The notes beneath the pieces are model-generated. The model was not told the DNA's origin. It saw nothing but the letters and a program-made list of their open reading frames with translations, and ran no database searches. From Cycas panzhihuaensis (Eukaryota; Cycadophyta), in the NCBI GenBank assembly GCA_023213395.1, contig CM041465.1, forward strand, positions 135,663,741 through 135,727,740: a DNA stretch of 64,000 bases, in the 5' to 3' direction. A program made the position numbers and the translations under genes. Below, one piece after another: positions 26,690 to 38,950 of the stretch (the stretch's first letter is position 1; each line of letters begins with the position of its first letter).

Positions 26690-29229
26690 TGTTTCCCAGC
26701 TATTGGGAATGGACTCGAGACGCATCAACACAGGTTTGTTCAGGTATATGTTCTTACTTTTCTTACCTATGTTAATTAAGGTAGTTTAGAGTAGTTTGAT
26801 TGACATATGCCTGCCTACATGCATTTGTTTGTTTGCTTGCTCATAATGCATGTGCCTAACGGCACGCCTTCAGCCTATGACGACTCACAGCGGGGGCATT
26901 CCTCAGCGAATGTGACACCCCGTATGGCCTACAACCACTCACAATGTCTCCACAGTTCCTCGGGATTATTTTTGTCAGCTTGTTTGTTCTTGTTACAACA
27001 TGTCGTTTATGTTGCAGTCCTTCCTAAGTCCGGTTTACACCTTAGTTAGGGCTCTTTACATCATTCTGGGTACACCTTGCTTGCTGGGCCTTCCCCCAGC
27101 TGATGTAATTCATGATTAGTCCTTGTTCTCACCTCAAAACCTGATTTTCCTATTTATTTTTCTCTTTTATTTTATTTCAGGTTGATACCGCGGTAAACTA
27201 AGCGGTGCTTGAGAATTTGCATGATGCAGAGTTTGCCGTGGTACAACTGTTCGAAATTTAAAAAAGAGAACCACGCGACAGTTTCCACGTTTTTTCACGG
27301 AACTGCCGCGTGGCTCCGTACGATTGGAGGCGCCCCAATGCCCCCAACGTTCACTTACTGTGAACAAGAAATAAAAACCTTTTTTTTACTCATTTGCATC
27401 ATTCTAAGGCTCATTTTTCAAGACTTCCAAGAGGAACTCTTCACAAAAAACACAAGAGGACATAGAAAATAGAGAGCTTCATGTACAGCAGTTGGACAGA
27501 GGTGTAGTGGGCTGCCATAAGCTGGAGTTGTAGGGCCATTGCTGCCCCCTACTATTCTCCACAACAAGTTCCACTCTCCCTTTACAAATGCTCAAAGATC
27601 CAAGGGATTTCTTCACTAAAATGGCTACTCTAAGGATCAACTTTCAGCTCTCAACTTGCATGGAGCTTCTCCCATCTATATTCATGCAAAAAACACTTTA
27701 ATCGACCTCTAGACATTGTTTGTTGCTGCTGCTCCAAGTGGCCAAGTGCATGCATGCATGCCCTCCCTTATCCAAGGTATTTCTTGTTTCTTGTTGGTGC
27801 TTTTTTTCCTTGCTTTTTTTGTTATTCTACTTGCAAGCTCTTTTCCCCCATTACATTCACTTTCTTTGATATTTCCTTGGTCATCCAATGAAAGTAATCT
27901 TAGCTACGTGTGGCTCTCTCATAGCTTTTCTTTAGATTAGAGGTGTTTTCTTATTTTTTCCTTGAGATCTACCTATTCCCTCTAAGCCATCTCTTTCACC
28001 CATTTTCTGAGTTAACCGGTGTAAAGGTTTCACACGAGGGTTTGAGGGAGATAGGCGGGGTTCCGTCCCCCATTGCCATCCTTCTCCCCAAGGGTTCCGT
28101 CCCTTATTCTCTCTCCCTTTACCATCCGCGTTTTCTTAGAGAACGGAGCTAGGGAAGCCTAAGAGATTTGGTTAGAGCTTTCCACTTGGTATAGGTAACC
28201 CGTCACTACCCTTCTCCACCTTGTTACCCGCTAACGTCCTACCCGAACCTTGTGGAGACCTCCCGTGGGTGAGTTAGCCATCCCGAGGCTATACTCAGTC
28301 CCGTGTAGTATGTTTTATGGTGCATGATAGTGTATATGCTTATCGCGCAGTTTTGTTTCATTTTTGCTACGTTCTAGCGTGCAACTCTAGTTATTTGGCT
28401 TAGTTGATTTCATTTCCATATATATACATATATATCTTTGCCGTGCTTCGTAGCCTCTCTCCCGAGAGGAAGGTTCTCTCTCTACTTGTCTGCAGGATCG
28501 CGTCGGAGGAGGTGGTGCGTGAGACAAACCCGTTGCCGGTTGGCTCTCACATGGTAATTCTTCCCTTTAGCGTTGAGTTCTTTTTTCGTCTTTTCATTTC
28601 GTTTGATTTCGCATGCTCACGGGGAGGTAAGTGGACCCCCTTCGCTACCGCTGGCCAACGTTGCATGTGTGGAGGAAAGAGGGAAGGAGCGCAACCAAGA
28701 AGGAGAATCCACACTTCAACCTCAACTGCCAGATCCAGGTACTCCTCGCGTTTCCTTTTGTTTTTTTCCCTTTTATATCATCCTTGCTTTTTGCACCTGC
28801 TTGATAAGTAAAAGATAAGGAAACATAAGGGAAAAAGGGAAATAGTCTTTTATTTTACATTCACTTTCTCGCACCGTTCCTTTACTTTACATAACATAGG
28901 AACAGAAAACCCATTTATGCCGTAACTCCCGGCCACGATTTACTTCACACACGTTGCACGTTGATTTTGTTGCCCTCTCATTGCCTTCTCATTACCTTGA
29001 GAAGCCGCAACGCGCGAGGTTTCCCTCTCCTTCCCGGCCATCCAAAGGGTAGGAAGGCCTCGTATTTGCACGGCTACCTGGAAGCAACTAGGCACCTTGC
29101 AGTCCCCAAACCTACGCTCCGGCGCACAGACGTCCTGCGAGGTGAGATCCTCGCTGCCTAGCCCAGTCAGTGTGGTGTTTTGTATCCCTTTGCTAGACGT
29201 AGGATCACCGCCCCGCGGAGAGCATTTCA
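26690..29229 (+). mobile_element. Gypsy 5' LTR
   Basis: 2540 bp, starts TGTTTCCCAGC, ends GAGAGCATTTCA, paired with 40254-42780. Apparent reading frames inside, such as one near 28404-28811, occur in both LTRs and match no protein; they are not called as genes. A hairpin-forming block lies at 27186-27243. Confidence 0.93.
27186..27243. repeat. Imperfect inverted repeat in the LTR
   Basis: 'taccgcggtaaact' on the left pairs with 'agtttgccgtggta' on the right. The 3' LTR copy (40740-40798) pairs better, with 'agtttgccgcggta'. A related GCGG/GTTTACC block occurs in the old LTR near 438-476, so the structure has been kept across divergent relatives. Confidence 0.75.
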
Positions 29230-29230
29230 C

Positions 29231-29248
29231 TGGCGACCATCTCGGGGC
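29231..29248 (+). promoter_or_regulatory. Gypsy primer binding site
   Basis: TGGCGACCATCTCGGGGC begins one base after the 5' LTR. It starts with TGG, complementary to a tRNA CCA end, and resembles the TGGCGAC-type sites of Tat elements, which are usually ascribed to tRNA-Arg. The exact tRNA was not checked. Confidence 0.7.
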
Positions 29249-29498
29249 GCCAAGAAGGAGCTAACCGCTTCCCCCTCCTGTTGGTGTTCTTGCCTCTAGG
29301 TAGGTCTGCATTCCGTGTTTTCAGTTGGTTAGCCCCCAACGTGTTTTACGTTACTTCCCTTCCCTTCCCTTTCGCTTATCCTAACGACACTCGCGAAGGC
29401 GTTGCATGTGACATTTCTCGCGTCGCTTGCGAGGCTTGCCACCGTTGTCAGAAGACCAATCGTCTCGTTCCCTCCCGTCGTTGAACCCCGATTCGACA

Positions 29499-31418
29499 AT
29501 GGAAGGTTACCCGTCCGAATGGGCCTACCATCCCATGGCTTCAGGAACTCAAGAGTTCCCTTCGTCTGTTCCGGAATCCGCCCAGGAGGGCGATGATTCC
29601 ATCTACTACCCAGATGACCATTTCCACCCGGATGACTTTCGACCTTCGGCTCAGCAGAAGATTCAGACCCTCACAAGACTCGCCACCCTACTGGCGAGCC
29701 TCACGATGGGCACCCCGAAGGATCCCCTACTTTCGAAGTCCCTTCGACCTCGTATGGCTATGAGGATACCCCTCCGCCGACGCCGGTCGAGGCGCTGAGT
29801 GCCCGAGCGGCTCGCCTCCAGCCGCATCCTAGATGGTTTGCAGAAATGCTGCGCAACGTAGCATCTTCTTTGTCCATGCCTGCATCATCCACAACGATCG
29901 ACGCTCCTACCCACGCACACACGTCCTATGCCGTGTCTACCCCGACTCCCAAGGCAAGTGTTGCGCCGCTTGTTTCCAGCCGTGGTCCTACCTCCTCAGG
30001 GCCCGTTCGCGGTGTGTCCTTCCCTCAACTCGGGGTTAGCATGCCATGCCCAAGCCAAACACACGCGCCACCTCCGAACGTGGCACATGCGTTCCCTAGT
30101 AGGCATCGGGGTCCTACTAGTGCCGCCGTCGTTAGCCATATAGGACCCACTCCTATATATGTCCAAAACCCGATTGGTGGTCCTTCTCTTTACGTGCCCC
30201 CAGCTTACACTGTTCAACCTTGGGGGTAAGGCAAGGGAAGCCATCTCCCTATCTATGGGGTGGACCCGTTGCACCCATATGGGGTTGCGCCACCTACGGG
30301 TGGCCCATATGGGCAAAACCTGGTCCCCCATCCTCTGTTTCCGTCGTCCAGCGCGACTCCCGTTATTGTGCCATCGCAAGGGAGTATACCTCCTTTTCAG
30401 AAGCTTTTACCCACAACCCCCTTTCCAATAAGGGGCCTTTTCCCAAGGAGGGATGGGTTTACCACCTCCATCCATTCCTTTACCGGTTGTCGACCCGTTA
30501 GCCCAAGCAAGGACACGTCCTTTCGTGGACTATAGGTCGACGCCATTGTCTGTTGAGGTGCTAAGGACTAACCTGCCGCCTCACCCTCCTGAAGTTCCCA
30601 AATTCGACGGGACTTCGTCGCAAGACCCAACCGAGCATGTACGCAGCTTCTCTATGGCGTGCATCGATTATTGGGCTTACGACCATATACTTATGAAGCT
30701 ATTCCAGCGGTCCTTGCAGGGCGATGCCCTCAAGTGGTTTTACCACCTTCCTGCCCATTCAATCTCCTCATTCCAGCAACTAGTGGACGAGTTCGTCAAC
30801 TACTTTGATGTAGCCCGCCCGTTCGAAAGCGGGATGAAGGCGCTTCTGTCGCTTAAACAAGGTCACGATGAGATGAATCGCGACTTTGTGCGACGTTTTC
30901 ACGATCTCCTTCACTCCACCAAGGCTACGTTGCCTGAGGAGTTGAAGAGGGATCTCTTCGTTAATGCACTTTGTCCCGAAGTGCATGTGGAAGTCCTCAA
31001 GATAGGGGCGACCACGTGTGACTCCGCCATCACGAGGTGTTTAGCTTTGGAGGCCATTGAGATCCAAGCGGGACTCAAGAAACCTCCTAGGCCCTCGCAA
31101 CGTCGCGAGGCGCCTCCTCTAGCGAAGGAGACCAAACCTTCGCAGCCTGCTAGGTCCACCTCTCATCCGACTAAGAGGACCCTAGATCCCCTTACCTCCG
31201 CCATTCGCTTATTCGAGCGCACGATGAAGGAGTTAAAACTTCAATCTCCCTCATCGCCAACCTCCCATAAACCTGTCCAGCAGACTTCTCATGCGATGCC
31301 CCCCAAAGAGGGGAACACCCAGCCTTCTCAAGCAAGGACGACCGATCCTCCCCTTGAGAAGAGGTGGTGCTCCATCCACGGAGAATGTTTTCATGACGAT
31401 TCACGTTGCCGGGCATAG
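29499..31418 (+). pseudogene. Gypsy gag, frameshifted
   Basis: Capsid polyprotein. The ATG at 29499 opens an acidic N-terminus ('MEGYPSEWAYHP'). The frame changes near 29770, giving a long Pro- and Ser-rich stretch (29780-30490) with a stop at about 30227, then returns to the first frame for an open block at 30453-31418. That block holds the retrotransposon gag domain: 'VPKFDGTSSQDPTEHV', 'GDALKWFYHLP', 'SFQQLVDEFVNYF' and 'MNRDFVRRFHDL'. It ends in a Cys/His cluster 'WCSIHGECFHDDSRC', like the knuckle at the end of Tat gag. The low-complexity N-terminal half is usual for long Tat gag proteins. The block from 30453 could still be translated alone. Confidence 0.85.
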
Positions 31419-32250
31419 CACCCACGCGACGCCTCGCCGTGCGACTCGTCCCCTAGGCGGACATCGAGGCCTAACCTCGATCAGCCCATTCATAGAGACC
31501 CGTTCCCCAAACATGGGGAGCAGGTCGATGTCCAGCAAAGGAACAGCTGGAATCGGGATAGGTCTCCCGATCCCCGCCCTTTGCGTGGTAGAGGGAAGGG
31601 TGTGCAGAGGTCACCTTCCCCTTCGCGATCTCCTGACCGCCGCGCTCCATCACCTTCGCGGTCCCGTAACAAGGGAAAGAAGGTGATCTAAATGCTCGAG
31701 ACCACTCCTCTCTACGCATTAACCTGGTCTCAAGCTGCCAAGGAGGCAACTGGTGCCTCCGCGTCTACCTCGCAGCTTGATCCTCCTTCGGAAGCTACTC
31801 CTCCGGAGATTCCCGCACTTCTTCCCAAGATGATTCCCGTGTGCCCCGGGTGATTTGACTTTAGGAGAGCCCTTACCCAACCCACAGGGAGGGGTAAGCC
31901 TTTCTCCGTAGTCGAAGAGCTTCTTACAGTGGCCGCCGGGATGTCCATCATGGACGTCTTGAGAAGCCTGTCTCGATACCCCTTACCCTCGAGGATAAGA
32001 CTGTCATTGCTGACATCGTCGTCCTCGATGTCGATATTGATTACAACCTGCTTCTGGGTCGACCATGGCTTGACCAAATGGGAGCCGTGTGTTCCACCCG
32101 TTGGGGGCAACTTAATTTGTCCATAATGGACAAATGAAAGTTGTCCTCCGCGAGCGATCGCTCGCCAAACCAGCTAGGCCTCCGCTTGGGCAAGCCATGG
32201 CCATACGAAGGGAAACAAACGCCCTTCTGACCATGCCTTAGCTTGCTCCA
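31419..32250 (+). pseudogene. Gypsy protease region, degraded
   Basis: After an Arg/Ser-rich linker (to about 31690) a retropepsin-like region is readable near 31900-32200. The best-preserved part is 'VVLDVDIDYNLLLGRPWL' at about 32010-32065, the typical C-terminal half of gypsy proteases. The N-terminal active-site Asp-Ser/Thr-Gly was not found in frame, and stops and frame changes are present. It would have cleaved the polyprotein. Confidence 0.6.
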
Positions 32251-34440
32251 TTGGAATCCCTGATTCCTCTTACCGAGAAGAAAGTCCTACGTCTTCTTCC
32301 CAACAGCGTGTTTTGCTCCTATTGGTGTTGGGAGCTATGGGTATGTTGCAAGTGTTTGATGATAGCGGATCCCATAGTGAGGATGAGGATCGTCCTCACC
32401 CGGTCTCGTTCCTCACTGCCGGTGGGGCGTCTTCCTAGCCCTAACCTCCCTCTTAGGGCCTCTTTTGTTGTAGAGCCGGGTCACTTTCACATGTCACATG
32501 ACATTGCGCATGTTGATCATCAGGTCCCTGGCTCCTCCACCTCGTCGCCTCCCGTAGGTGACGATGTTGAGAGTTTCCCTATTGCTTTTTACGAGGGCCC
32601 TCTCCTTGACTCTCCTTCGGAGTCCCTTGTGGATGACGGGCAGTCTCCAGGCCATACCGGTCCTATCGCTCCCACGCCATCCCTCGCCTCGCCCATTCGA
32701 AGTCAAGCCATCGATGGCGTGGGCTACTTCGAAGACGACAAGGCTTTGTTGGAACACTTAGCAGGTTCCATGCCAAGTTTGCCTCCTGGTCACCACAAGC
32801 TTAGCCACCAGAAGTTCTTAGCGATTGGGTCCACATTAGCTGACCCAATCCCCTCTTCCGGTTCCTCCCTTCCAGTTGATCTTGCCCCCCTCCATTTCGA
32901 GGAGGGGAATGCCATGTGCATGGGGGCAACCCAGGACATAGTCCTTGCCCCAGATAGGGTCATCAAGGTAGGAGCGGAGTGCACCCCTGACGAGGTGAGG
33001 GAATCGCCCTCTGTTTGTGAATTCCGCGACGTATTTGCGTGGGAATACTTAAACATGAAGGGCATTGACCCCTCCATCATTGTGCATAACCTTACGACCT
33101 TCCCTGACGCTCACCCCGTGCGTCGAGCGGTCCCCTTCACCCAAAGCTTTCGACTGCCGTTAAGATGGAAGTCGAGAAGCTTCTGGAAGTGGGACTTATT
33201 TCCTCCATCGATTACCCCAAGTAGGTATCGAATATCGTTCCCGTTGCTAAAAAGAACGGGACCATTCGTATTTGTGTCGATTTTCGCGACATAAATAATG
33301 CTTGTCCTAAGGACAACTTTCCTCTCCCTTTCATCGATCAAATAATTGATCGTACAGCTAGATTCGAAGTTATGTCCCTGATGGACGGCTTCTCCAGCTA
33401 TAACCAGATCCAGATTTCTCCCGAAAACCATCATAAGACGGCCTTCGCGACGCCATGGGGTACCTTTGCCTACAAGACGATGCCCTTTGGTCTTAAAAAT
33501 GCAGGGGCTACTTATCAAAGAGCCATGCATTTCATCTTCCACGACCTCATCAACAATACGTTGGAGGTCTTCATGGACGACATGATGGGCCTTTCCCGCT
33601 CTAGAACCCATCATCTTTCTGACTTGCGTGCCATCTTCGCAAGATGCTGCAAGTACCATGTTAGCTTAAACCCACTGAAATGCGTGTTTGTCGTTACCTC
33701 GGGCAAACTCCTTGGTTTCCTCGTGTCCCAACAAGGAATCTAAATCGATCCGGAAAAAGTCAAGGCGATCCTTGACATGCCGCCGCCTAAGACCCAGCGA
33801 CAAATTAAGTCGTTCTTAGGCAGGCTTAGTTTCTTGAGGCGCTTTTTGGCAGATTTCACCATAAACGCCAAACCTCTTACAAACCTATTGAAGAAGGGAG
33901 CCCCTTTTGTCTGGTTGGACAAGACCCAAAAGGCCTTCGTAGGGCTCAAGGAAGCTCTCGTTTCCGCCCCTACGCTGGCACCTCCTCGCTTCGATAGGCC
34001 CTTCATTCTGTACACCTCAGCAACCGATGAATCCCTGGGCGCAATGCTCGCACAGGAGGACGATGCGGGAACCGAGAGGGCCATTTATTTCATTAGCCGC
34101 ACCCTCGTTGCCGCTGAATTAAACTATCCCCCCGCCGAAAAGGAATGCCTCTCCTTGGTCCATGCAGCCAAGAAATTTTGGCACTACTTGCTCGGCAATA
34201 CGACCAAGGTGATCGTTCAATCTGATCCCTTGCGTTACTTACTTACCCGTTCAGATTTGACAGGTAGGACGGGACGTTGGGCCGTCCTGCTTCAAGAATT
34301 CGACTTGCAGGTCGTCAACAGGAAGTCGAAGAAAGAAATGGTAGTGGCAGAATAGTTAGCCGATGCCGCCATCCCCAACGAGAGAGGTATCCCTGTTGAC
34401 GACTCCTTCTCAGACGAGTCCATTATGACCGTCTAAGATG
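32251..34440 (+). pseudogene. Gypsy reverse transcriptase and RNase H, frameshifted
   Basis: A 347-codon open stretch (32251-33294) covers the protease-RT linker and the start of RT: 'EFRDVFAWEYLNMKGIDPSI' at about 33015-33075. A frameshift near 33130-33220 moves to the main RT frame, with 'VDFRDINNACPKDNFPLP', 'MPFGLKNAGATYQRAM' and the catalytic 'EVFMDDMM' at about 33565-33590 (Tyr of the usual YxDD is Phe). One stop at 33740 follows. The connection and RNase H domain (33777-34355) has 'PPRFDRPFILYTSATDESLG' and 'YPPAEKECLSLVHA'. The position of the first catalytic Asp of this RNase H reads as Ser-Ala-Thr-Asp, so it has drifted. Confidence 0.9.
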
Positions 34441-34539
34441 TTCCTCCTCACCCACTCGCCGAGAGCGAGTGGTATGGCGACATTGTGCGATATTTGACTC
34501 AACAAGAATATCGCCCCGAAGCCAGCAACAAGGTCAGGT

Positions 34540-35742
34540 CGCATGTCTGTGCCACCGCTAGACAACACCTCCTCGTGGACGGGGTGCTGTACAAGAGATC
34601 TTTCGATGGGATCACCGCCCATTGCCGCTCCTGATGAAGCAGACCAAATACTCCGCAAGTGCCACCATGGCATTTGTGGGGGCCACTTTAGGGGCCAATC
34701 CATGGCCCAAAGGATCCTCCGCATGGGCTATTACTGGTCGTCCTTGTTCAAGGACGCCCACGCTTGTGCCCTTAGATGCCGACGTTGCTAAGAGCACGCC
34801 AACGTCTCTCACATACCTTCTGAGGCACTGCACCCTATCGTGTCTCCGTGGCCCTTTTCCCAATGGGGTTTAGACCTCATCGGGGCTATATCACCACCAT
34901 CTTCCGCACAACATAAATATATCCTAACCACTACCAAATACTTCGCTAAATGGGCAGAGGCGATCCCCCTGTCCACTACCCCTGGCAAGGCGATAGCCAC
35001 TTTCGTCTACCAACATATTATCTGTCGTTTCAGAATTCCAGACGTCCTAATTACGGATAATGGAACTCCCTTTTGTAATAAGGAAATGGACGAATTGTGT
35101 AAGAAATTCCAAATCTCGCACAAAACGTCATCCCCTTATTACCCCCAAGCCAACGGGCAGATTGAATCTTTCAACAAAACGCTCATTGGCATCCTGAAGA
35201 AAACCGTCGCTCAGTCTCAAAGAGACTGGCATATCCAGCTCCCTTCTGCTCTATGGGCTTATCGCACCTCGATCCGGACGGCTACCGGGATGACCCCATT
35301 CTCGCTAGTCTACGGGCCTGAAGCGATACTTCCGTTGGAAGTGGAGGTCCCTTCTCTTCGGGTTTCTCTTCGAGGCCTCATCGATGAGGAGTCTACTCGC
35401 CAGGCTCGTCTCCTAGACCTCGAAGCCCTGGATGAGAAGCGCTTAGCGGCTTATTAAGTGAACCTCGCTTCGAAAGCCCGTTTGTAAAGGATGCACGATA
35501 AACACCTTCGTGCCTGCCCTTTGTGTCCTGGGGACCACGTCCTCAAATTAGAGTATCTTTACGATCGCTTGGCTAAATTTGGGCCCAAGTGGGTAGGTCC
35601 CTTCGTCGTTCTCGAAAGCCTCGATAACGGCGCATACAAGATCGCCACCTCAGACGGCTTGGAATTTGAGAAAGCGGTCAATGGGAAATTCCTCAAGAAG
35701 TTCTACACGGGATCTCTTCACCTCACTCTGAAACAAGCCTAA
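34540..35742 (+). pseudogene. Gypsy integrase, frameshifted
   Basis: A His-His-Cys-Cys zinc domain (about 34645-34790) shows 'CHHGICGGHFRG' and 'CALRCRRC'. After a stop consistent with CAA to TAA, the catalytic core (34840-35457) is open, with Asp in 'WGLDLIGA', Asp in 'LITDNGTPF' and Glu in 'YYPQANGQIESFNKT'. All three catalytic residues are therefore present. The C-terminal domain (35491-35742) with 'GDHVLKLEYLYDR' and 'KWVGPFVV' ends the polyprotein. It has no chromodomain, which argues against a chromovirus. The separation from RNase H by a frame change near 34610-34640 breaks the polyprotein. Confidence 0.9.
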
Positions 35743-36389
35743 ACTACCATTTTAAATTGTTCCCATTCCTCCCATTTCGTTTCTTCTTCCGATTCCTCTC
35801 GTGGAACCCGCGTTCCCGTGCGCTCTTGGGAACCTTTATCTTCCTATTTTGGGCATCCCCCAAACTAGGACGACGCTATGGAGTATCGTCACTCCTCCTT
35901 TCATACTTGTCGCTTCCTTCGCATATTCCGTTATGCTCCCCTGTGGACGTGCATGTCGCCCTATCTTCTAACCTCACACCTCTCGATCACCTCTGCTCAC
36001 AGTGGATGTGTGTGCTCCTGTTAGACATATGGCCATACATGGAAGGAAACACCTGCATATTCACAAAACTTTATAACAAAATATATACATTTATGCATTC
36101 ACATATTTACATATCAACATACAAACATTTGCAGCATATTACAAAAAATATTCATTTACAAAAGTAAACCATACATGCTACCTCTATCATACATGGTACA
36201 CCATTTCATGCCAAAATGGGGTTCCAATTACCCCATGTATATATATATATCAAAAATGTCATAGTACATCGTGTATGTGGGAAGCCGGGATCCTTGCAGG
36301 GGGAGTACAATCATGTGAGTCTACATATGACCCCCTGGAGGCCCGCGCTTTCCCGTCAAAATCATACATGTGCATCTCCTAATCTACTG
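35743..36389. other. Post-integrase spacer of the gypsy element
   Basis: No coding domain is seen on the plus strand. The stretch 36020-36230 is AT-rich and repetitive ('acatatttacatatcaacat'). It probably contains the pol 3' end and the 3' untranslated part of the antisense gene that ends near 36390. Confidence 0.5.
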
Positions 36390-38793
36390 CTACTGCCCGG
36401 ATCCCGGGGTCCCGTCTCCTGGTCTGTGTGATCCCTCTCCTGGGGACCACATCCCTGCGAGGCTCCTCCTAGGCCTCCGCGAGCTGCCTGCCTCGGTCTC
36501 CTCGTCCCGAGGCCGCCTCGGAGTCGTAGTCGCCGTATGTGTGCGTGTGCGGCTCCTGCTCGACCTAAAGACCATCTGCACCACCAGCTGGTCGTAGCGG
36601 ACTTAGATGCGGTCCCTCTCGCCTCGGAGTCCCTCCTCGATGGCCCTGAACCTCTCATCTGACACCTTAAGGTGCTCCTCTAGGACTGCAAGGTGAGTGC
36701 TGCTCCCTATGTCTCCTCCTGGCCCGCTCTGTGCCTCCAAGGCCTGGATCCGTCCACGCAGCTCATCTCGCTCGCCCCTGGTCGCATCGAGCTCTCGCTG
36801 CAGCTGCCCCCGGAATGCCATGTGCTCCTGGGTCTCTGCAGCCCAGATGTCTCTCGCTCGCACCAATGGGAGGAATGCCTGCATGTAGGCCCCCGCCGAT
36901 CTAGGCGCATCCTCTGCCTGGATGGCCGGTTGCCCCTCTGCGTAGACCTGAGGGAACAACTCCCTCACCATAGCCTCGACCAGTCGCTGGATCTCCGCTA
37001 CACCTGTCAATGCAACATGCCATGTGTGAGTGTGTATCCTCGATGCATATCATAAAATCAAATCAAAGCCTACCCAGATGTCAAACGACTAAGGAAACGG
37101 TTAGGTCTCACCTGCCGTGGCTGCCGGATCCTCTGCTCGGGCGACGTCTCCCTCTCTTGGCTCTCCGCCAGTTGCTGGTGCCTCATCCTCAGGCACATCC
37201 TCTGCCTCTGCCTCATCTCCGGCAGGGACCGGCTCGACCCTTGCCTCTCCGGATCTCCTCACGATCCGTAGCCTGCGCCCCCTGGTCTCGTAGCCTGCTC
37301 GTCTCGGCGACTCGATGGGCTGCCCTCACGTGGCGACCCGGATGGTCCATTGCATCCTCAGTGCCGTGATGGACTGCCTCTCCGCAGTCGATGGGCCAGC
37401 CCCATCTCCCCCATCGTCACTGTCATCGTCCCCGTCGTCATTGTCATTGTCGCTGTCATCGACGGGTGCTCCTGCCCCTCCTGCTCCGTCATCACTCGCC
37501 CACCTCACTGCCCTGTATGGATCTGCTACGTAGTCTGTCAGAGTGAGGAGGTCGAGCGATGTCGCGTCAACCGACCGGCGGATGTGTGCCTGGTCCTCTA
37601 TCCCCCGGAATCTCGTCTGCCATCTATGGACCATTGGGGCCCACCTCGTTATGGGGAATGGCCCCTCACGCCGCCATGAAGTGATCAAAGAACCGACCTT
37701 TGCAGAATGTTTGTATGAGAATCCTCCCCGTCCTGACCTCCTGATGGTATCTAGTTGGGCGACGAGGTTCACCGCAACTAGGGTAGCCCAATCCATCCTC
37801 TCGCTGGCCTCGCACCGACACGCTGCGTCCACCCATCCGCCTGGGATCTCCCTGTAGTTCTGTTTCTGGGAGATTTGGAATAGAATGCATAGCAAAATCA
37901 GCTTCCTCACCGAGGAATCCCTGACATAAGTACTGTCTTGAGGGGCTCCTCACGCCACTATGCCCGTGAGAACCGGGCCGCCTCCTGTGTCTTTGCCTCG
38001 GTCTTGGCGTCCTCGATCTCACGGGTCTCCCGTCGGCACCCCTAAGATCCGTCTAATATCCTGCGGGGTGATAGATATGTCCCTATCTCGAGGCAAGTGG
38101 AACACGTGCCTCCTCCTATCGATGCGACACTATGTCCACTAGAGCCGTGATCCGATGCGGCTGGGGGTCCTCAAGGCCTTGTACAGGCCGCACCTCTTCA
38201 AAATCACCCTGTCATCCTTTGTCGACATCTCCAGGTAACTAAGGATGGGTATGCCGACGTTCTCGCGGTTGTCCACCAGTGGCACTGCAATCGAAAAGTT
38301 AATCCAAATCAGTTCCCTAGCACTCTTCCAGACCCCTAGCTGCCTATCTGGTGCCCTTCTCGGGCTTTACGGGGCTATTTGGCCCCTGTTTTGGCTTTTT
38401 ATGATTTTTGGTACGTATGCTCGAATTTGTGATGCAGCTAAATTCGGGGCGGGCCCCGCGGCGATCGTTCTTCCTGAGCGATCCCGCGGCTAAGATCGCG
38501 GTGCCGCGATCTTAGCCGCGGTACTGCCGGCAACCCCCTAAAAAGGGGGTTTTTGGCCCAGAAAATCAAATTTTTTTGTGGTGGACCCCCCGTGGGGCCC
38601 ACCGGGACCAGGGCTGCCTAATGCCCAGGTCCCCGCCTCTTTCTGGGTCTAATTCGGACTCCGAGAGGCCTCTAACCGCCCATAAGGGGCATAAAAAGCA
38701 TTAAAATTTAAATAACAAGCAATAAGTTTCGAACTTTGAAACGACAAAGGTTTCGTTAGATCCACTCACTAGGTCCGGCCTGACCGTCGCCAT
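36390..38793 (-). pseudogene. Antisense spliced gene in gypsy: plant mobile domain-like protein
   Basis: It is read on the minus strand. The main exon (38284 down to 37112) carries a region resembling the plant mobile domain (aminotransferase-like, PF10536 type): 'ALRTPSRI', then 'HVFHLPRDRDISITPQDIRR' and 'ILGVP' near 38040-38115, then 'WVDAACRCEASERMDWATLV'. An acidic linker of Asp repeats lies at about 37400-37480. An intron at 37004-37111 has GTGAGA and TTGACAG borders and joins the frame exactly to a Glu/Arg-rich, coiled-coil-like tail (37003-36603), followed by a basic Ser/Arg tail to 36390. A strong acceptor at 38285 implies an upstream intron; an ATG in good context at 38793 and a GTGAGT donor at 38769 suggest a short first exon, but its phase does not fit. 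There are several in-frame stops (TGA for CGA, TAA for CAA) and a frameshift near 38120. Function in the element is unknown. Confidence 0.65.
38484..38521. repeat. Perfect 18-bp inverted repeat
   Basis: Arms 38484-38501 (CCGCGGCTAAGATCGCGG) and 38504-38521 are exact reverse complements with a 2-bp TG loop. It lies in the presumed first intron of the antisense gene, in a GC-rich block. No T-run follows and it is not a bacterial terminator. It may be a folding or protein-binding site, or palindrome-prone decay. Confidence 0.95.
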
Positions 38794-38950
38794 CTCGTCT
38801 CTCTGGTCGCGATGACTGTCTCCTCGCCCGAATCCAACGGTCGGATCGTCCTCTACATGCCTCTGAAATCAGGTAGCGCTCCGCGTTGTAAGGGAAAGGC
38901 TCTGGTTTCGTACGAGAGCTGGTGAAAATGAATCCAATTTTCATTAGTTT

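Noticed and set aside
28404-28811. 135-codon frame in the 5' LTR, also present at 41956-42363
   Set aside because: It is present twice only because the LTR is; the peptide matches no family and overlaps frames on both strands.
33111-33659. 182-codon minus-strand frame across the gypsy RT
   Set aside because: Antisense shadow of RT; no domain of its own.
36362-36658. Arg/Gly-rich minus-strand frame of 98 codons
   Set aside because: Out of frame with the antisense gene's exon 3, which continues through the same DNA after one stop; a GC-rich shadow.
37010-37533. Pro/Ser-rich plus-strand frames
   Set aside because: Shadows of the antisense gene's acidic linker.
38484-38521. Intrinsic transcription terminator
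   Set aside because: The hairpin is strong, but this is nuclear plant DNA and no T-run follows.
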